The translations under genes were made by a program, and so were the position numbers. Shown piece by piece: positions 28,604-36,182 of a stretch of 64,000 nt of DNA (positions are counted from its first letter, which is position 1; each line of letters opens with the position of its first letter). A model generated the notes under the pieces. The model was given only the letters and a program-made list of their open reading frames with translations, did no database searches and was not told where the DNA came from. This stretch comes from Akkermansiaceae bacterium (GTDB taxonomy: Bacteria > Verrucomicrobiota > Verrucomicrobiia > Verrucomicrobiales > Akkermansiaceae): positions 26,061 through 90,060 of the forward strand of contig CAIKDP010000383.1 in NCBI GenBank assembly GCA_903826205.1, written 5' to 3'.

Positions 28604-29509
28604 ATGCCCAATTATCAATTCAATCACCTCGACCAACTTGAAGCCGAGGCTATTTTCGTGTTGCGGGAAACTGCGGCTCAGTTTGAAAACCCCGCGCTGC
28701 TTTTTTCGGGTGGCAAGGATTCCATTGTGATGGCGTGGCTTGCGCGCAAGGCCTTTTGGCCGGCACGCATGCCCTTTCCGCTGGTCCATGTGGATACCGG
28801 CCACAATTTCCCCGAAACGATGGCCTATCGGGACGAGTTCGTCGATCTCATGGCGGCCCGTCTCATCGTCGGATCAGTGCAGGCATCCATCGATGCCGGA
28901 CGTGTGGTGGAAGAAAAGGGCGCCACGGCCTCGCGCAACAAATTGCAGACCGTCACCCTGCTCGATACCATCGAAAAACACCAATATGACGCCTGCTTGG
29001 GCGGCGGACGCCGTGACGAGGAAAAGGCCCGCGCCAAAGAGCGCTTCTTTTCCCATCGGGATGACTTCGGCCAGTGGGATCCGAAAAACCAGCGACCGGA
29101 ACTCTGGAACCTCTTCAATGGCCGTAAAAACCCTGGTGAGCACTTCCGCATCTTTCCTCTCTCGAACTTCACCGAGATGGACATTTGGATGTATATCAAA
29201 CGTGAGAACATCCCGCTGCCCTCCATCTATTTTGCCCACGAGCGCGAGGTCTTCGAACGCAACGGCATGTTGCTCGCCGTGACCGATTTTCTCTTCTCCC
29301 AGTCACACGAGACCGTCACCTCGCGGGTCGTTCGCTTCCGCACCATCGGCGACGCCACCTGCACCGGGGCCGTCGAATCCTCGGCCTCTACCATTGACGA
29401 AGTCATCGCCGAGGTCTCCGCCGCCCGCCAAACCGAACGCGGCACCCGCTCCGACGACAAACGCTCCGAAACCGCCATGGAGGACCGGAAGAAAGAAGGG
29501 TATTTTTAA
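28604..29509 (+). CDS. cysD: Sulfate adenylyltransferase subunit 2
   Basis: The 301-residue PP-loop ATP sulfurylase catalytic subunit makes APS from ATP and sulfate. The PP-loop is LLFSGGKDSIVMAWLARKA near residue 32. PFPLVHVDTGHNFPE, FDACLGGGRRDEEKARAKER-type sequence (YDACLGGGRRDEEKAR), FSHRDDFGQWDPKNQRPELW, GKNPGEHFRIFPLSN-type sequence (KNPGEHFRIFPLSNF) and ENIPLPSIYFAHE are typical. It ends one base before cysN. Confidence 0.95.
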   Translation: MPNYQFNHLDQLEAEAIFVLRETAAQFENPALLFSGGKDSIVMAWLARKAFWPARMPFPLVHVDTGHNFPETMAYRDEFVDLMAARLIVGSVQASIDAGRVVEEKGATASRNKLQTVTLLDTIEKHQYDACLGGGRRDEEKARAKERFFSHRDDFGQWDPKNQRPELWNLFNGRKNPGEHFRIFPLSNFTEMDIWMYIKRENIPLPSIYFAHEREVFERNGMLLAVTDFLFSQSHETVTSRVVRFRTIGDATCTGAVESSASTIDEVIAEVSAARQTERGTRSDDKRSETAMEDRKKEGYF

Positions 29510-29510
29510 C

Positions 29511-30755
29511 ATGGACTTATTACGCTTTAGCACCGCCGGCTCCGTCGATGACGGCAAATCCACCCTCATCGGGCGCTTGCTCTATGATTCGAAATCGATC
29601 TTCGAGGACCAACTCTTGGCCATGGAAGAATCCTCGCGCCGGCGCGGCGACGAGAACGTGAACCTCGCGCTTCTAACCGACGGACTCAAGGCCGAGCGCG
29701 AGCAGGGGATCACCATCGATGTGGCTTATCGCTATTTTGCCACGCCGAAACGCAAGTTCATCATCGCCGACACCCCGGGTCATATCCAGTACACGCGCAA
29801 CATGGTCACTGGCGCATCGACGGCCAATCTATCCATCATTCTCATCGATGCCCGCAAGGGCGTTATCGAGCAGACCAAGCGGCACAGCTTTGTGGCCAAC
29901 CTCCTGCGCATCCAACATCTGGTGGTTGCCGTCAACAAGATGGATCTCGTCGGCTTCTCTGAGGACGTTTACAACCAAATCATCGGGGATTTCCGGGAAT
30001 TCGCCTCGCGTCTCGACAACATTGTTGAAATCACCTTCATCCCGCTTTCCGCACTCAATGGTGACAATGTCGTGGATAAATCCACCAACATGCCATGGTA
30101 TGAGGGCCCCACCCTGCTCTATCACCTCGAAAACGTCTATGTCGGCAGTGAGGAAAACCATGTGGAGGCGCGCTTCCCCGTGCAGTGGGTTGTGCGCCCG
30201 ATGAGTGATGAGTGGCATGACTTCCGTGGGTACGCCGGGCGCGTGGCGGGCGGGGTTTTCAAGCCCGGGGATGCCGTCACGGTGCTCCCTTCCGGGTTCT
30301 CCACCCGCATCAAGGCCATCCACAGTCCCGGCGGCGACCTCAAGGAGGCCGCGGCTCCCCAATCCGTTTGCCTCACCCTCACGGATGAGATCGATATTTC
30401 CCGTGGTGACATGCTGGTGAAGGGAAATAATCCGCCACAGGTCGGCCAGGACATCGAGGCCATGGTGTGCTGGTTTTCCCCGCGTGCCATGCCCCCGCGT
30501 GCCAAACTCGTCCTGCGCCATACCACCCAGGAAACCAAGGCCGTGGTCCAAGCAGTTAGGTACCACGTCGATATTAACACGCTGCACAAGATCGAGGGTG
30601 TCGATGGCTTTGCCATGAACGACATCGGCCGCATCAGCTTGCGCACCGCCATGCCGTTATTCTACGATTCCTACCGCCGCAACCGCCAAACCGGGTCGTT
30701 TATCCTCATCGACCCCGGCACCAACGAAACCGTCGCCGCTGGCATGATCGTTTGA
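29511..30755 (+). CDS. cysN: Sulfate adenylyltransferase subunit 1 (GTPase)
   Basis: The 414-residue elongation-factor-like GTPase drives APS synthesis by CysD. The P-loop is STAGSVDDGKSTLIGRLLYDS near residue 10. EQGITIDVAYRYF, the G3 IIADTPGH, and the NKMD motif in VAVNKMDLVGF are present, with two beta-barrel domains after it. It is shorter than the E. coli protein (about 475) but close to actinobacterial and marine CysN; no CysC domain is fused, consistent with the separate cysC. ATG 29511 is one base after the cysD stop. Confidence 0.94.
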   Translation: MDLLRFSTAGSVDDGKSTLIGRLLYDSKSIFEDQLLAMEESSRRRGDENVNLALLTDGLKAEREQGITIDVAYRYFATPKRKFIIADTPGHIQYTRNMVTGASTANLSIILIDARKGVIEQTKRHSFVANLLRIQHLVVAVNKMDLVGFSEDVYNQIIGDFREFASRLDNIVEITFIPLSALNGDNVVDKSTNMPWYEGPTLLYHLENVYVGSEENHVEARFPVQWVVRPMSDEWHDFRGYAGRVAGGVFKPGDAVTVLPSGFSTRIKAIHSPGGDLKEAAAPQSVCLTLTDEIDISRGDMLVKGNNPPQVGQDIEAMVCWFSPRAMPPRAKLVLRHTTQETKAVVQAVRYHVDINTLHKIEGVDGFAMNDIGRISLRTAMPLFYDSYRRNRQTGSFILIDPGTNETVAAGMIV

Positions 30756-30806
30756 TGCCTCGCCCGGGTGACAATAATTATGGCGCAGATCGTACCCGAT
30801 AAATTC

Positions 30807-30824
30807 GTTCATTTTTTATTGAAC
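30807..30824. promoter_or_regulatory. Dyad GTTCAT-N6-TTGAAC before the wbpA-like gene
   Basis: GTTCAT (30807-30812), spacer TTTTTA, TTGAAC (30819-30824). It has the same 6-base spacing as the core of the 18-bp dyad at 18695, with one arm mismatch. It lies 117 bases before an ops-like element. Confidence 0.5.
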
Positions 30825-30897
30825 AATACAAAATACATGGCAGACTGGGGCGGCAGCCACGTGCCATGGTCTGCGGGTTTCCATTTTCCGAATTGAC

Positions 30898-30947
30898 TTG
30901 CAGGTTTTTTACCGGTAGCGGTGGAAGCAACCAAGGGCGGTAGCATA
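30898..30947 (+). promoter_or_regulatory. JUMPstart/ops-like leader element before the wbpA-like gene
   Basis: TTGCAGGTTT (30898-30907) and GGCGGTAGCAT (30936-30946), inside ACCAAGGGCGGTAGCATA (30930-30947), repeat the arrangement at 19946-19995 with identical 38-base spacing. GGCGGTAGC matches the RfaH ops core exactly. A weaker GGGGCGGCAGC lies at 30847-30857. Confidence 0.6.
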
Positions 30948-30976
30948 ATCCATCATTTTCAACAGTGGTTGCTTCT

Positions 30977-32293
30977 ATGAAAATCTCGGAGAAATTCACC
31001 GATCAGCAGGCGGTTATCGGTGTAATTGGCCTCGGCTATGTCGGCTTGCCTCTGGTTCTTGCTTACGCCCATAAGGGTTTTGGTGTGATCGGCTTTGATA
31101 TCGACATTTCGAAAATCGTCCATCTCCACGCCGGCACCAGTTACATCAAGCACATTCCAAGCGAGTTGATTGCCGCCGCCCGTGCGTCCGGTAAACTTGA
31201 TGCCACCACGGATTTTTCCCGCATCAAGGATTGCGATGCCATCATCCTTTGTGTTCCGACGCCCCTGGATGATCACCTCGAACCCGATCTGAGCTTCGTC
31301 ACCGACACGCTGGATGCCGTCGTTCCCCACCTCAGGGCTGGTCAAATCCTCAGTCTGGAAAGCTCCACCTATCCCGGCACCACCGAGGAAGAGGTCGTTT
31401 CCCGCGTCGTGGCCGCCGGGTTCATTGTCGGTGAATCCGTCTTCGTTGTTTATTCCCCGGAGCGCGAAGACCCTGGCAATCCGCATTTCGCCGCCACCAA
31501 CATTCCCAAAGTCGTGGGGGGACACACTCCGGCCTGTCTGCACGCAGGCACCGCGCTCTATGGCGCGGCCTTTGACAAGGTCGTCCCCGTGTCCTCCACC
31601 CAGGTCGCCGAACTCTCAAAATTGTTAGAAAACATCTATCGTGCGGTCAACATCGGACTCATCAACGAGCTGAAAATCGCGGCGGATCGCATGGGTATTG
31701 ATATTTGGGAAGTCATCCGCGCGGCCGCGACCAAGCCCTTTGGTTTCACGCCTTTCTACCCCGGCCCTGGCCTTGGCGGCCATTGCATCCCGATCGACCC
31801 CTATTATCTCACTTGGAAAGCCCGCGAATTCGGCGTGCACACCCGCTTCATCGAGCTTGCCGGAGAGATCAACCGTGCGATGCCCGAATACGTCGTTCAC
31901 CGCACGATGACGGCTCTCAACTCCCGCGGCAAGGCCGTCATGGGCAGTCGTATCCTGCTCCTGGGCCTGGCATACAAGGCCAACGTCGATGACATGCGCG
32001 AATCTCCGACCTTTGCCTTGTTGGACCGCTTCAGCGAGCTGGGTGCCCAAGTCACATATCACGACCCGCATGTTCCGGTCATTGGTCCAACCCGTGAGCA
32101 TTCGCACTGGGCCGGCACCCGCTCGGTGGAACTCTCTCCGGAAACCCTGGCTGCCAGCGATTGTGTGGTCATTGCCACCCATCACGCGGCCTTTGATCTG
32201 CTCATGCTTGCCAAACACACCGCGCTCATCATCGATACCCGCAATGCCATGGCCACCGTGGCCACCCAGCCCGGCCAAGTCGTCAAAGCCTGA
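30977..32293 (+). CDS. Nucleotide-sugar dehydrogenase, WbpA-like (UDP-GlcNAc 6-dehydrogenase)
   Basis: The 438-residue enzyme oxidises the C6 of a UDP-N-acetylhexosamine to the uronic acid. The N-terminal [19 protein letters not shown] is the NAD site. [42 protein letters not shown] and the catalytic Cys (about residue 270) in [19 protein letters not shown] closely follow P. aeruginosa Wbp[16 protein letters not shown] lies near the C-terminus. Specificity between UDP-GlcNAc and UDP-ManNAc is inferred. ATG 30977 is chosen; a GTG four codons upstream is possible. It heads the second transcription unit with its own dyad and ops-like leader. Confidence 0.9.
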   Translation: MKISEKFTDQQAVIGVIGLGYVGLPLVLAYAHKGFGVIGFDIDISKIVHLHAGTSYIKHIPSELIAAARASGKLDATTDFSRIKDCDAIILCVPTPLDDHLEPDLSFVTDTLDAVVPHLRAGQILSLESSTYPGTTEEEVVSRVVAAGFIVGESVFVVYSPEREDPGNPHFAATNIPKVVGGHTPACLHAGTALYGAAFDKVVPVSSTQVAELSKLLENIYRAVNIGLINELKIAADRMGIDIWEVIRAAATKPFGFTPFYPGPGLGGHCIPIDPYYLTWKAREFGVHTRFIELAGEINRAMPEYVVHRTMTALNSRGKAVMGSRILLLGLAYKANVDDMRESPTFALLDRFSELGAQVTYHDPHVPVIGPTREHSHWAGTRSVELSPETLAASDCVVIATHHAAFDLLMLAKHTALIIDTRNAMATVATQPGQVVKA

Positions 32294-32356
32294 CCGCAGC
32301 AGTCTTCCGTAGGTGAGTTCGTGAGAACGCGGGAATTTCATCTTCTCTTCGTTTCC

Positions 32357-32382
32357 AATTTAGTGCTTAGAATTTAGTGCTT
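32357..32382 (+). repeat. Short direct repeat AATTTAGTGCTT x2
   Basis: AATTTAGTGCTT occurs at 32357-32368 and 32371-32382, a 14-base (2 x 7) period, just before the rfbB start. It is the first of a series of short-period repeats in the right half of the window. Confidence 0.7.
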
Positions 32383-32400
32383 TCCCCCATCCCCACCCCC

Positions 32401-33552
32401 ATGCGCATTCTCGTCACTGGCGGAGCCGGTTTCATCGGCTCCAATCTCGTCCGGTTGCTTGTCTCCAAGGGTCATCAGGTTCTCAACGTCGACAAGCTGA
32501 CCTACGCGGGCAACCCGCGCTCGCTCGCTGATCTCGATGGTCATCCTGCCCATCGCCTGCTCCAGGCGGACATCTGTGATGCCGATGCCATGCGTGCCGC
32601 CTTTGCGGAGTTTCAACCGGACTGGGTCATGCATCTGGCCGCCGAGTCCCACGTCGACCGCTCCATCGATGGCCCCGGGGCTTTCATCCAAACCAACATC
32701 GTAGGCACCTACTCGCTTCTCCAGGCCGCCCGTGAGCATTGGGCACCCCGACTCTCTGCCTCTTCCCTGTCCTCTGACATCAGTCCTCTGACCTCTTCTT
32801 CTGCTCCCCGCTTCCTCCACGTCTCGACCGACGAGGTGTACGGATCTCTTGGCCAGACCGGTCATTTCACCGAAACAACGGCCTACGACCCCCACTCGCC
32901 TTACTCCGCCAGCAAGGCGGCTTCCGACCACCTCGCCCGGGCATGGCGCGACACTTACGGACTTCCCGTCATTGTCACCAATTGCTCTAACAACTACGGT
33001 CCCTTCCAATTCCCGGAAAAACTCATCCCGGTGGTCATCCTCAAGGCGCTTCGCGGCCAGGCCATCCCCGTGTATGGCAAGGGTGAAAACATCCGCGACT
33101 GGCTCTACGTGGAAGATCATGCCGAGGCCCTGCTCGCCGCCATCTCCAATGGCAAGCCCGGCGAGACCTACAACATCGGCGGCAATAACGAGCTGCAAAA
33201 CATCGACCTCGTCCGCCTCCTCTGCCGCATTCTGGATGAACTTCTGTTGGAGCGTGGCATGACACTCAAGCGTGAAACACCCTCTGCCCTGACCTCTGAT
33301 CTCTGTCCTCCGTCCTCCGCCCTCCGTCCTCCGTCCTCCGAATCCCTCATCACCTACGTCATCGACCGGCCCGGCCACGATCTCCGCTATGCCATCGACG
33401 CCTCCAAGATCCGCGACGAACTCGGCTGGCAACCCAAACAGGATCACCAATCCGGCTTCCGCAAGACAGTTCAATGGTATCTCGACAACCAAGCCTGGTG
33501 GCAGCAGATCTTGAGCGGCGAGTATCAGCTGGAGCGGTTAGGGCAAGGGTGA
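32401..33552 (+). CDS. rfbB: dTDP-glucose 4,6-dehydratase with two repeat-derived insertions
   Basis: This 383-residue SDR dehydratase makes dTDP-4-keto-6-deoxyglucose for rhamnose. [44 protein letters not shown], the YxxxK in [31 protein letters not shown] and [12 protein letters not shown] are all intact. It is longer than the usual 340-355 because of two low-complexity inserts, about residues 118-136 (Ser-rich) and about 293-311 ([11 protein letters not shown]), both encoded by pyrimidine-rich short tandem repeats. Both fall at surface-loop positions between conserved blocks. Function is probably kept. Confidence 0.92.
   Translation: MRILVTGGAGFIGSNLVRLLVSKGHQVLNVDKLTYAGNPRSLADLDGHPAHRLLQADICDADAMRAAFAEFQPDWVMHLAAESHVDRSIDGPGAFIQTNIVGTYSLLQAAREHWAPRLSASSLSSDISPLTSSSAPRFLHVSTDEVYGSLGQTGHFTETTAYDPHSPYSASKAASDHLARAWRDTYGLPVIVTNCSNNYGPFQFPEKLIPVVILKALRGQAIPVYGKGENIRDWLYVEDHAEALLAAISNGKPGETYNIGGNNELQNIDLVRLLCRILDELLLERGMTLKRETPSALTSDLCPPSSALRPPSSESLITYVIDRPGHDLRYAIDASKIRDELGWQPKQDHQSGFRKTVQWYLDNQAWWQQILSGEYQLERLGQG
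32752..32808 (+). repeat. In-frame short-period pyrimidine repeat in rfbB (first)
   Basis: The segment is built from CTCTGCC/CTCTGAC/TCCTCTGAC-type units (about 7 bases) and encodes a Ser-rich loop without family counterpart. Confidence 0.65.
33277..33345 (+). repeat. In-frame short-period pyrimidine repeat in rfbB (second)
   Basis: Units CTCTGAC/CTCTGAT then GTCCTCC/GCCCTCC (7 bases) run for about 65 bases and encode Pro/Ser-rich residues inserted before the conserved C-terminal block. Confidence 0.7.
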
Positions 33553-33613
33553 GGGATTACTTGCCGCAAAAAGGCGCAAAGGAGCGCAAAAGGGAATTGA
33601 GGAGGAGCGCTGC

Positions 33614-34066
33614 GTGACTCCTGCGCTATACGAAGCAGCTATCACGCAGATCATTATGAAAGATCCCATCTTTGAACTTTGTGACATGGTTCGGGAAACG
33701 TCATTCGCCCTTCATCAATTCCTCCGTAATGGCCACGTGGAGAAAGTCTACGAGAATGGCTTGGCCAATCGCCTGAGAAAGGCTGGTCTCAAAGTGCTGC
33801 AACAGCATCCCATCCATGTTTATGATGAAGACGGCACCCTGCTCGGCGATTTTTATGCCGACCTCTTTATCGAAGATTGTCTAATCGTCGAACTCAAAGC
33901 CTGTAAAGCCATCGTGGACGAGCACACTGCACAATTACTGGGTTACCTCCGTGCTTCTCGTAACGAACATGGGTTGTTGATCAACTTCGGTGCGCCTTCC
34001 CTCTGGATCAAGAAATACGTCCTCTCAAGCGAATCTGGCGATCATACTTTCAGGGTGGAAGAATAA
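33614..34066 (+). CDS. GxxExxY protein, PD-(D/E)XK nuclease-like (PDDEXK_3)
   Basis: The 150-residue protein starts at GTG 33614 behind a strong Shine-Dalgarno (GAGGAGG, 8-base spacing); MKDPIFELCDM at 33656 is an alternative. The family signature (GHVEKVYENGLANRL, matching GxxExxY) and the nuclease-like core (LLGDFYADLFIEDCLIVELKA with D and ExK) are visible, then LLGYLRASRNEHGLLINFG. The biological role of this family is not established. It interrupts the rfbB-rfbA pair and is flanked by GCAAAGGAGC-type repeats on both sides, so it appears to be an inserted cassette. Confidence 0.85.
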   Translation: MTPALYEAAITQIIMKDPIFELCDMVRETSFALHQFLRNGHVEKVYENGLANRLRKAGLKVLQQHPIHVYDEDGTLLGDFYADLFIEDCLIVELKACKAIVDEHTAQLLGYLRASRNEHGLLINFGAPSLWIKKYVLSSESGDHTFRVEE

Positions 34067-34345
34067 TTGGCCAGAAAAACGCAAAGGAGCTCAAAAGTAT
34101 AGTAAGGGACGTCAGGCGCTCATCGTTCGCACTTTACGCGTCATTTATAGAGGGAAGAATAGCTGGCCACAAAAAAGCGCAAAGGAGCGCAAAAAATTCT
34201 AAAAGGGATGCCAGTCGCTTACTGCTCCCACCTTACGCGTCGTTTACAGATGGGAAAATAGCTGGGCCATAAAGAGTCGCAAGGAGCGCAAAAGTATGAA
34301 AGGGGACGTCAGGCGCATACTGCTTTCACTTTGTGCCTCATCTTG
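34067..34345 (+). repeat. Three diverged 96-99-bp tandem repeats derived from the GxxExxY gene's 3' flank
   Basis: Units begin at TGGCCA 34068, TGGCCA 34164 and TGGGCCA 34263. Each contains a GCAAAGGAGC-like core followed by an AAAGGGAYG-type segment and ends GGRAAAATAGCTGGCCA. The end of the GxxExxY gene itself (GTGGAAGAATAATTGGCCA) matches the unit end, so the array includes copies of the gene terminus. Confidence 0.7.
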
Positions 34346-34560
34346 CGCCACTTTAGGCCATCAACCGTCACTTCTTCTTTTGCGTGTTCGCGTGCCCCTT
34401 TACGGCTAACACTTCATCTTCTATTTTTGCGTTCTCTTGCGCCTCTTTGCGGCCAACAATCCTCCCTCCATATTTTTTTTGCGTATTCTTGCGCCTCTTT
34501 GCGGCTAACACTCCATATTTTTTTGCGTATTCTTGCGCCTTTTTGCGGCCAAACCTAACC
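34346..34560 (-). repeat. Four 45-52-bp repeats in opposite orientation before the rfbA remnant
   Basis: Units read TTTTTTGCGTATTCTTGCG, then CCTCTTTGCGGCTAAC, with ends near 34410, 34457, 34509 and 34554. Their complement (GGCCGCAAAGAGGCGCAAG) resembles the GGCCACAAAAAAGCGCAAAG core of the repeats at 34067, so the two arrays face each other. A partial fifth unit is near 34341-34365. Confidence 0.65.
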
Positions 34561-34567
34561 CATCATC

Positions 34568-35429
34568 ATGAAAGGCATCCTGCTTGCCGGCGGTTCTGGC
34601 ACCCACCTCTACCCGGTCACCATGGCCATCAGCAAGCAATTGCTGCCGGTCTATGACAAGCCGATGGTCTATTACCCGCTGTCGGTGCTCATGCTGGCCG
34701 GCATCCGGGACATCCTGGTCATTTCGACGCCGCTCGACCTGCCGCTTTACAAGCGCCTGCTGGGGGACGGCTCACGTTTTGGCATCCGTCTCAGATACGC
34801 AGAACAAGCGTCGCCTGACGGGTTGGCGCAGGCCTTTCTCATTGGCGAGGAATTCATCGACGGTAGCTCTTGCGCGTTGGTTCTCGGCGACAACATCTTT
34901 TACGGCCAGGGCTTCTCGGCCAAGCTCAAACTCGCCGCGGAGCGCACCAGCGGTGCCGCCGTCTTCGGCTAAGAAGTCCACGATCCCCAGCGCTTTGGTG
35001 TCGTCGAATTCGATGCCAACGGCAAAGCCATCTCGATCGAAGAAAAAACCCGCCAATCCCAAATCCAGATATGCCGTCACCGGACTCTACTTTTACGACC
35101 GTGACGTCGTCGCCATCGCCAAGGACGTCAAGCTGTCCGCCCGCGGTGAACTCGAAATCACCAGCGTCAACCGCGCCTACCTCGAACGTGGCGACTTGAA
35201 CGTCGAACTCCTCGGCCGTGGCCACACCTGGCTCGATACCGGAACCCACGAAGCGCTGTTGGAGGCATCCCAATTCGTCCGCACCATCGAACACCACCAA
35301 GGCTTCAAGGTCGCCTGCCTCGAGGAAATCGCTTGGCGCAATGGCTGGTTGGACGCCACCCAACTCCAAGCCTCGATCAAGGCTTTGGGAAAAACGCCTT
35401 ATGCCGACTACTTGCGGACGCTGGGGTGA
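34568..35429 (+). pseudogene. rfbA: Glucose-1-phosphate thymidylyltransferase remnant (rfbA/rmlA)
   Basis: The first 134 codons read as RmlA ([55 protein letters not shown]) and end at TAA (34970-34972). The same frame then continues with [20 protein letters not shown], after which one extra A in the run at 35041-35048 shifts the reading so that [17 protein letters not shown] and the rest appear in the next frame. The normally invariant Arg of GGSGTRLYP is His. The two disruptive lesions plus the substitution argue for a dead gene, though homopolymer error could explain the shift. The window offers no other rmlA, so dTDP-glucose would need another source. Confidence 0.88.
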
Positions 35430-35503
35430 GTCAGAGGACAGGGGACAGGGGACAGGGGACGCAAAAGCGCATTTCTTTGTGTTCTCTGTGTTCTTTGTGG
35501 TTC
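35430..35503 (+). repeat. GGGGACA heptad and CTTTGTGTT nonamer repeats
   Basis: GGGGACA repeats three times with 7-base period at about 35440-35460, directly after the rfbA remnant stop. It is followed at about 35474-35503 by a 9-base series CTTTGTGTT, CTCTGTGTT, CTTTGTGG. The rest of 35504-35823 holds the composite repeat below and no gene. Confidence 0.65.
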
Positions 35504-35608
35504 CTCTATCTTTCATTCTACGCGCATTCACCCCGCCCATGCGGGAGGTCAAGTTGGCAGCCCGAGTTGGAGAACGCGGAGCGAGCGCTAGCGAGCATGG
35601 AAAATGCC

Positions 35609-35740
35609 GGCGTAGCCCTAACTGGCATGGCACCGCGAAGCGGGGCAATGTTGGATGAAATAGATCAGCCACGGACATGCGTGCAGCCCCTCTTTGCAAT
35701 TCAAAATCTAAAATTCAAAATCTCTTCCCCGACCTACCGA
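35609..35740 (+). repeat. Composite dispersed repeat, copy A
   Basis: The first 45 bases (35609-35653, containing GCCCTAACTGGCATGGCACC) recur at 38621-38665 with two mismatches. The next part, GGATGAAATAGATCAGCCAC, recurs at 42562-42581. The end, with AATTCAAAATCTAAAATTC and AAAATCTCTTCCCC, resembles 42606-42660. It has no coding frame. Confidence 0.75.
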
Positions 35741-35861
35741 CTTTCTTACCACCACGCCGCCCTCATTCCCTCCGATTCTGGGATGCTGCTTGCCATTTCG
35801 CACGCATCGCTTAAGCTCCTCGCATGAATGATCACCCCAAATCACCGCCGACCCGAGAGTC

Positions 35862-36053
35862 ATGACCGGTATGCCCTGCATTAAGGGCACTCGCGTCACG
35901 GTTGCCAATGTCGTCCGTCAGATTGCGGCGGGCCGGGCGCCGGAGGAAATTTGCCGCAACTATCCATATCTCACCTTGGAATCGATTCGGGCCGTTCTTG
36001 AATTCGCCGCTGATATCTCCGCCGCCGAAACTTACGAGCTCCTCGCATCGTGA
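35862..36053 (+). CDS. DUF433 antitoxin-like protein, 5' end frameshifted
   Basis: The intact frame gives 63 residues: MTGMPCIKGTRVTVANVV, then AAGRAPEEICRNYPYLTLES, a DUF433 core. This family is often paired with PIN-like toxins. The usual N-terminus (MNDHP-KITADPRV) is readable just upstream from ATG 35824, but one A is missing from the AAAA run near 35840. The gene therefore either starts late at 35862 or has been disrupted by a one-base deletion. DNA-binding antitoxin function is inferred from the family only. Confidence 0.7.
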   Translation: MTGMPCIKGTRVTVANVVRQIAAGRAPEEICRNYPYLTLESIRAVLEFAADISAAETYELLAS

Positions 36054-36175
36054 ACTTGATCCTCGACAAAAACTCCCACCACGCTGGTGCGATTACTTGG
36101 CTGATTTCAATCGACCACAGCCCCCATCGTATTCGCCTGCTTCCATTATGGTCATAGTCAAATCTACACTCCAGC
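36053..36175 (+). pseudogene. Possible remnant of the cognate DUF5615/PIN-like toxin
   Basis: Directly after the DUF433 stop, one frame begins VNLILDKN and the next frame continues KLPPRWCDYLADFN. Together they resemble the N-terminus of small PIN-like toxins (NLILDxNLPPRL..LAD), with a frameshift between. The rest is missing before the MBOAT gene. Support is weak because only about 25 residues are recognisable. Confidence 0.35.
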
Positions 36176-36182
36176 CCGACTT

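Noticed and set aside
34067..34560. CRISPR array
   Set aside because: The repeats are contiguous tandem units with no regular unique spacers, differ among themselves, and have no cas genes nearby.
34960..35060. Programmed frameshift in rfbA
   Set aside because: An in-frame TAA precedes the shift by about 70 bases, and the family has no known recoding. Pseudogene or sequencing error is simpler.
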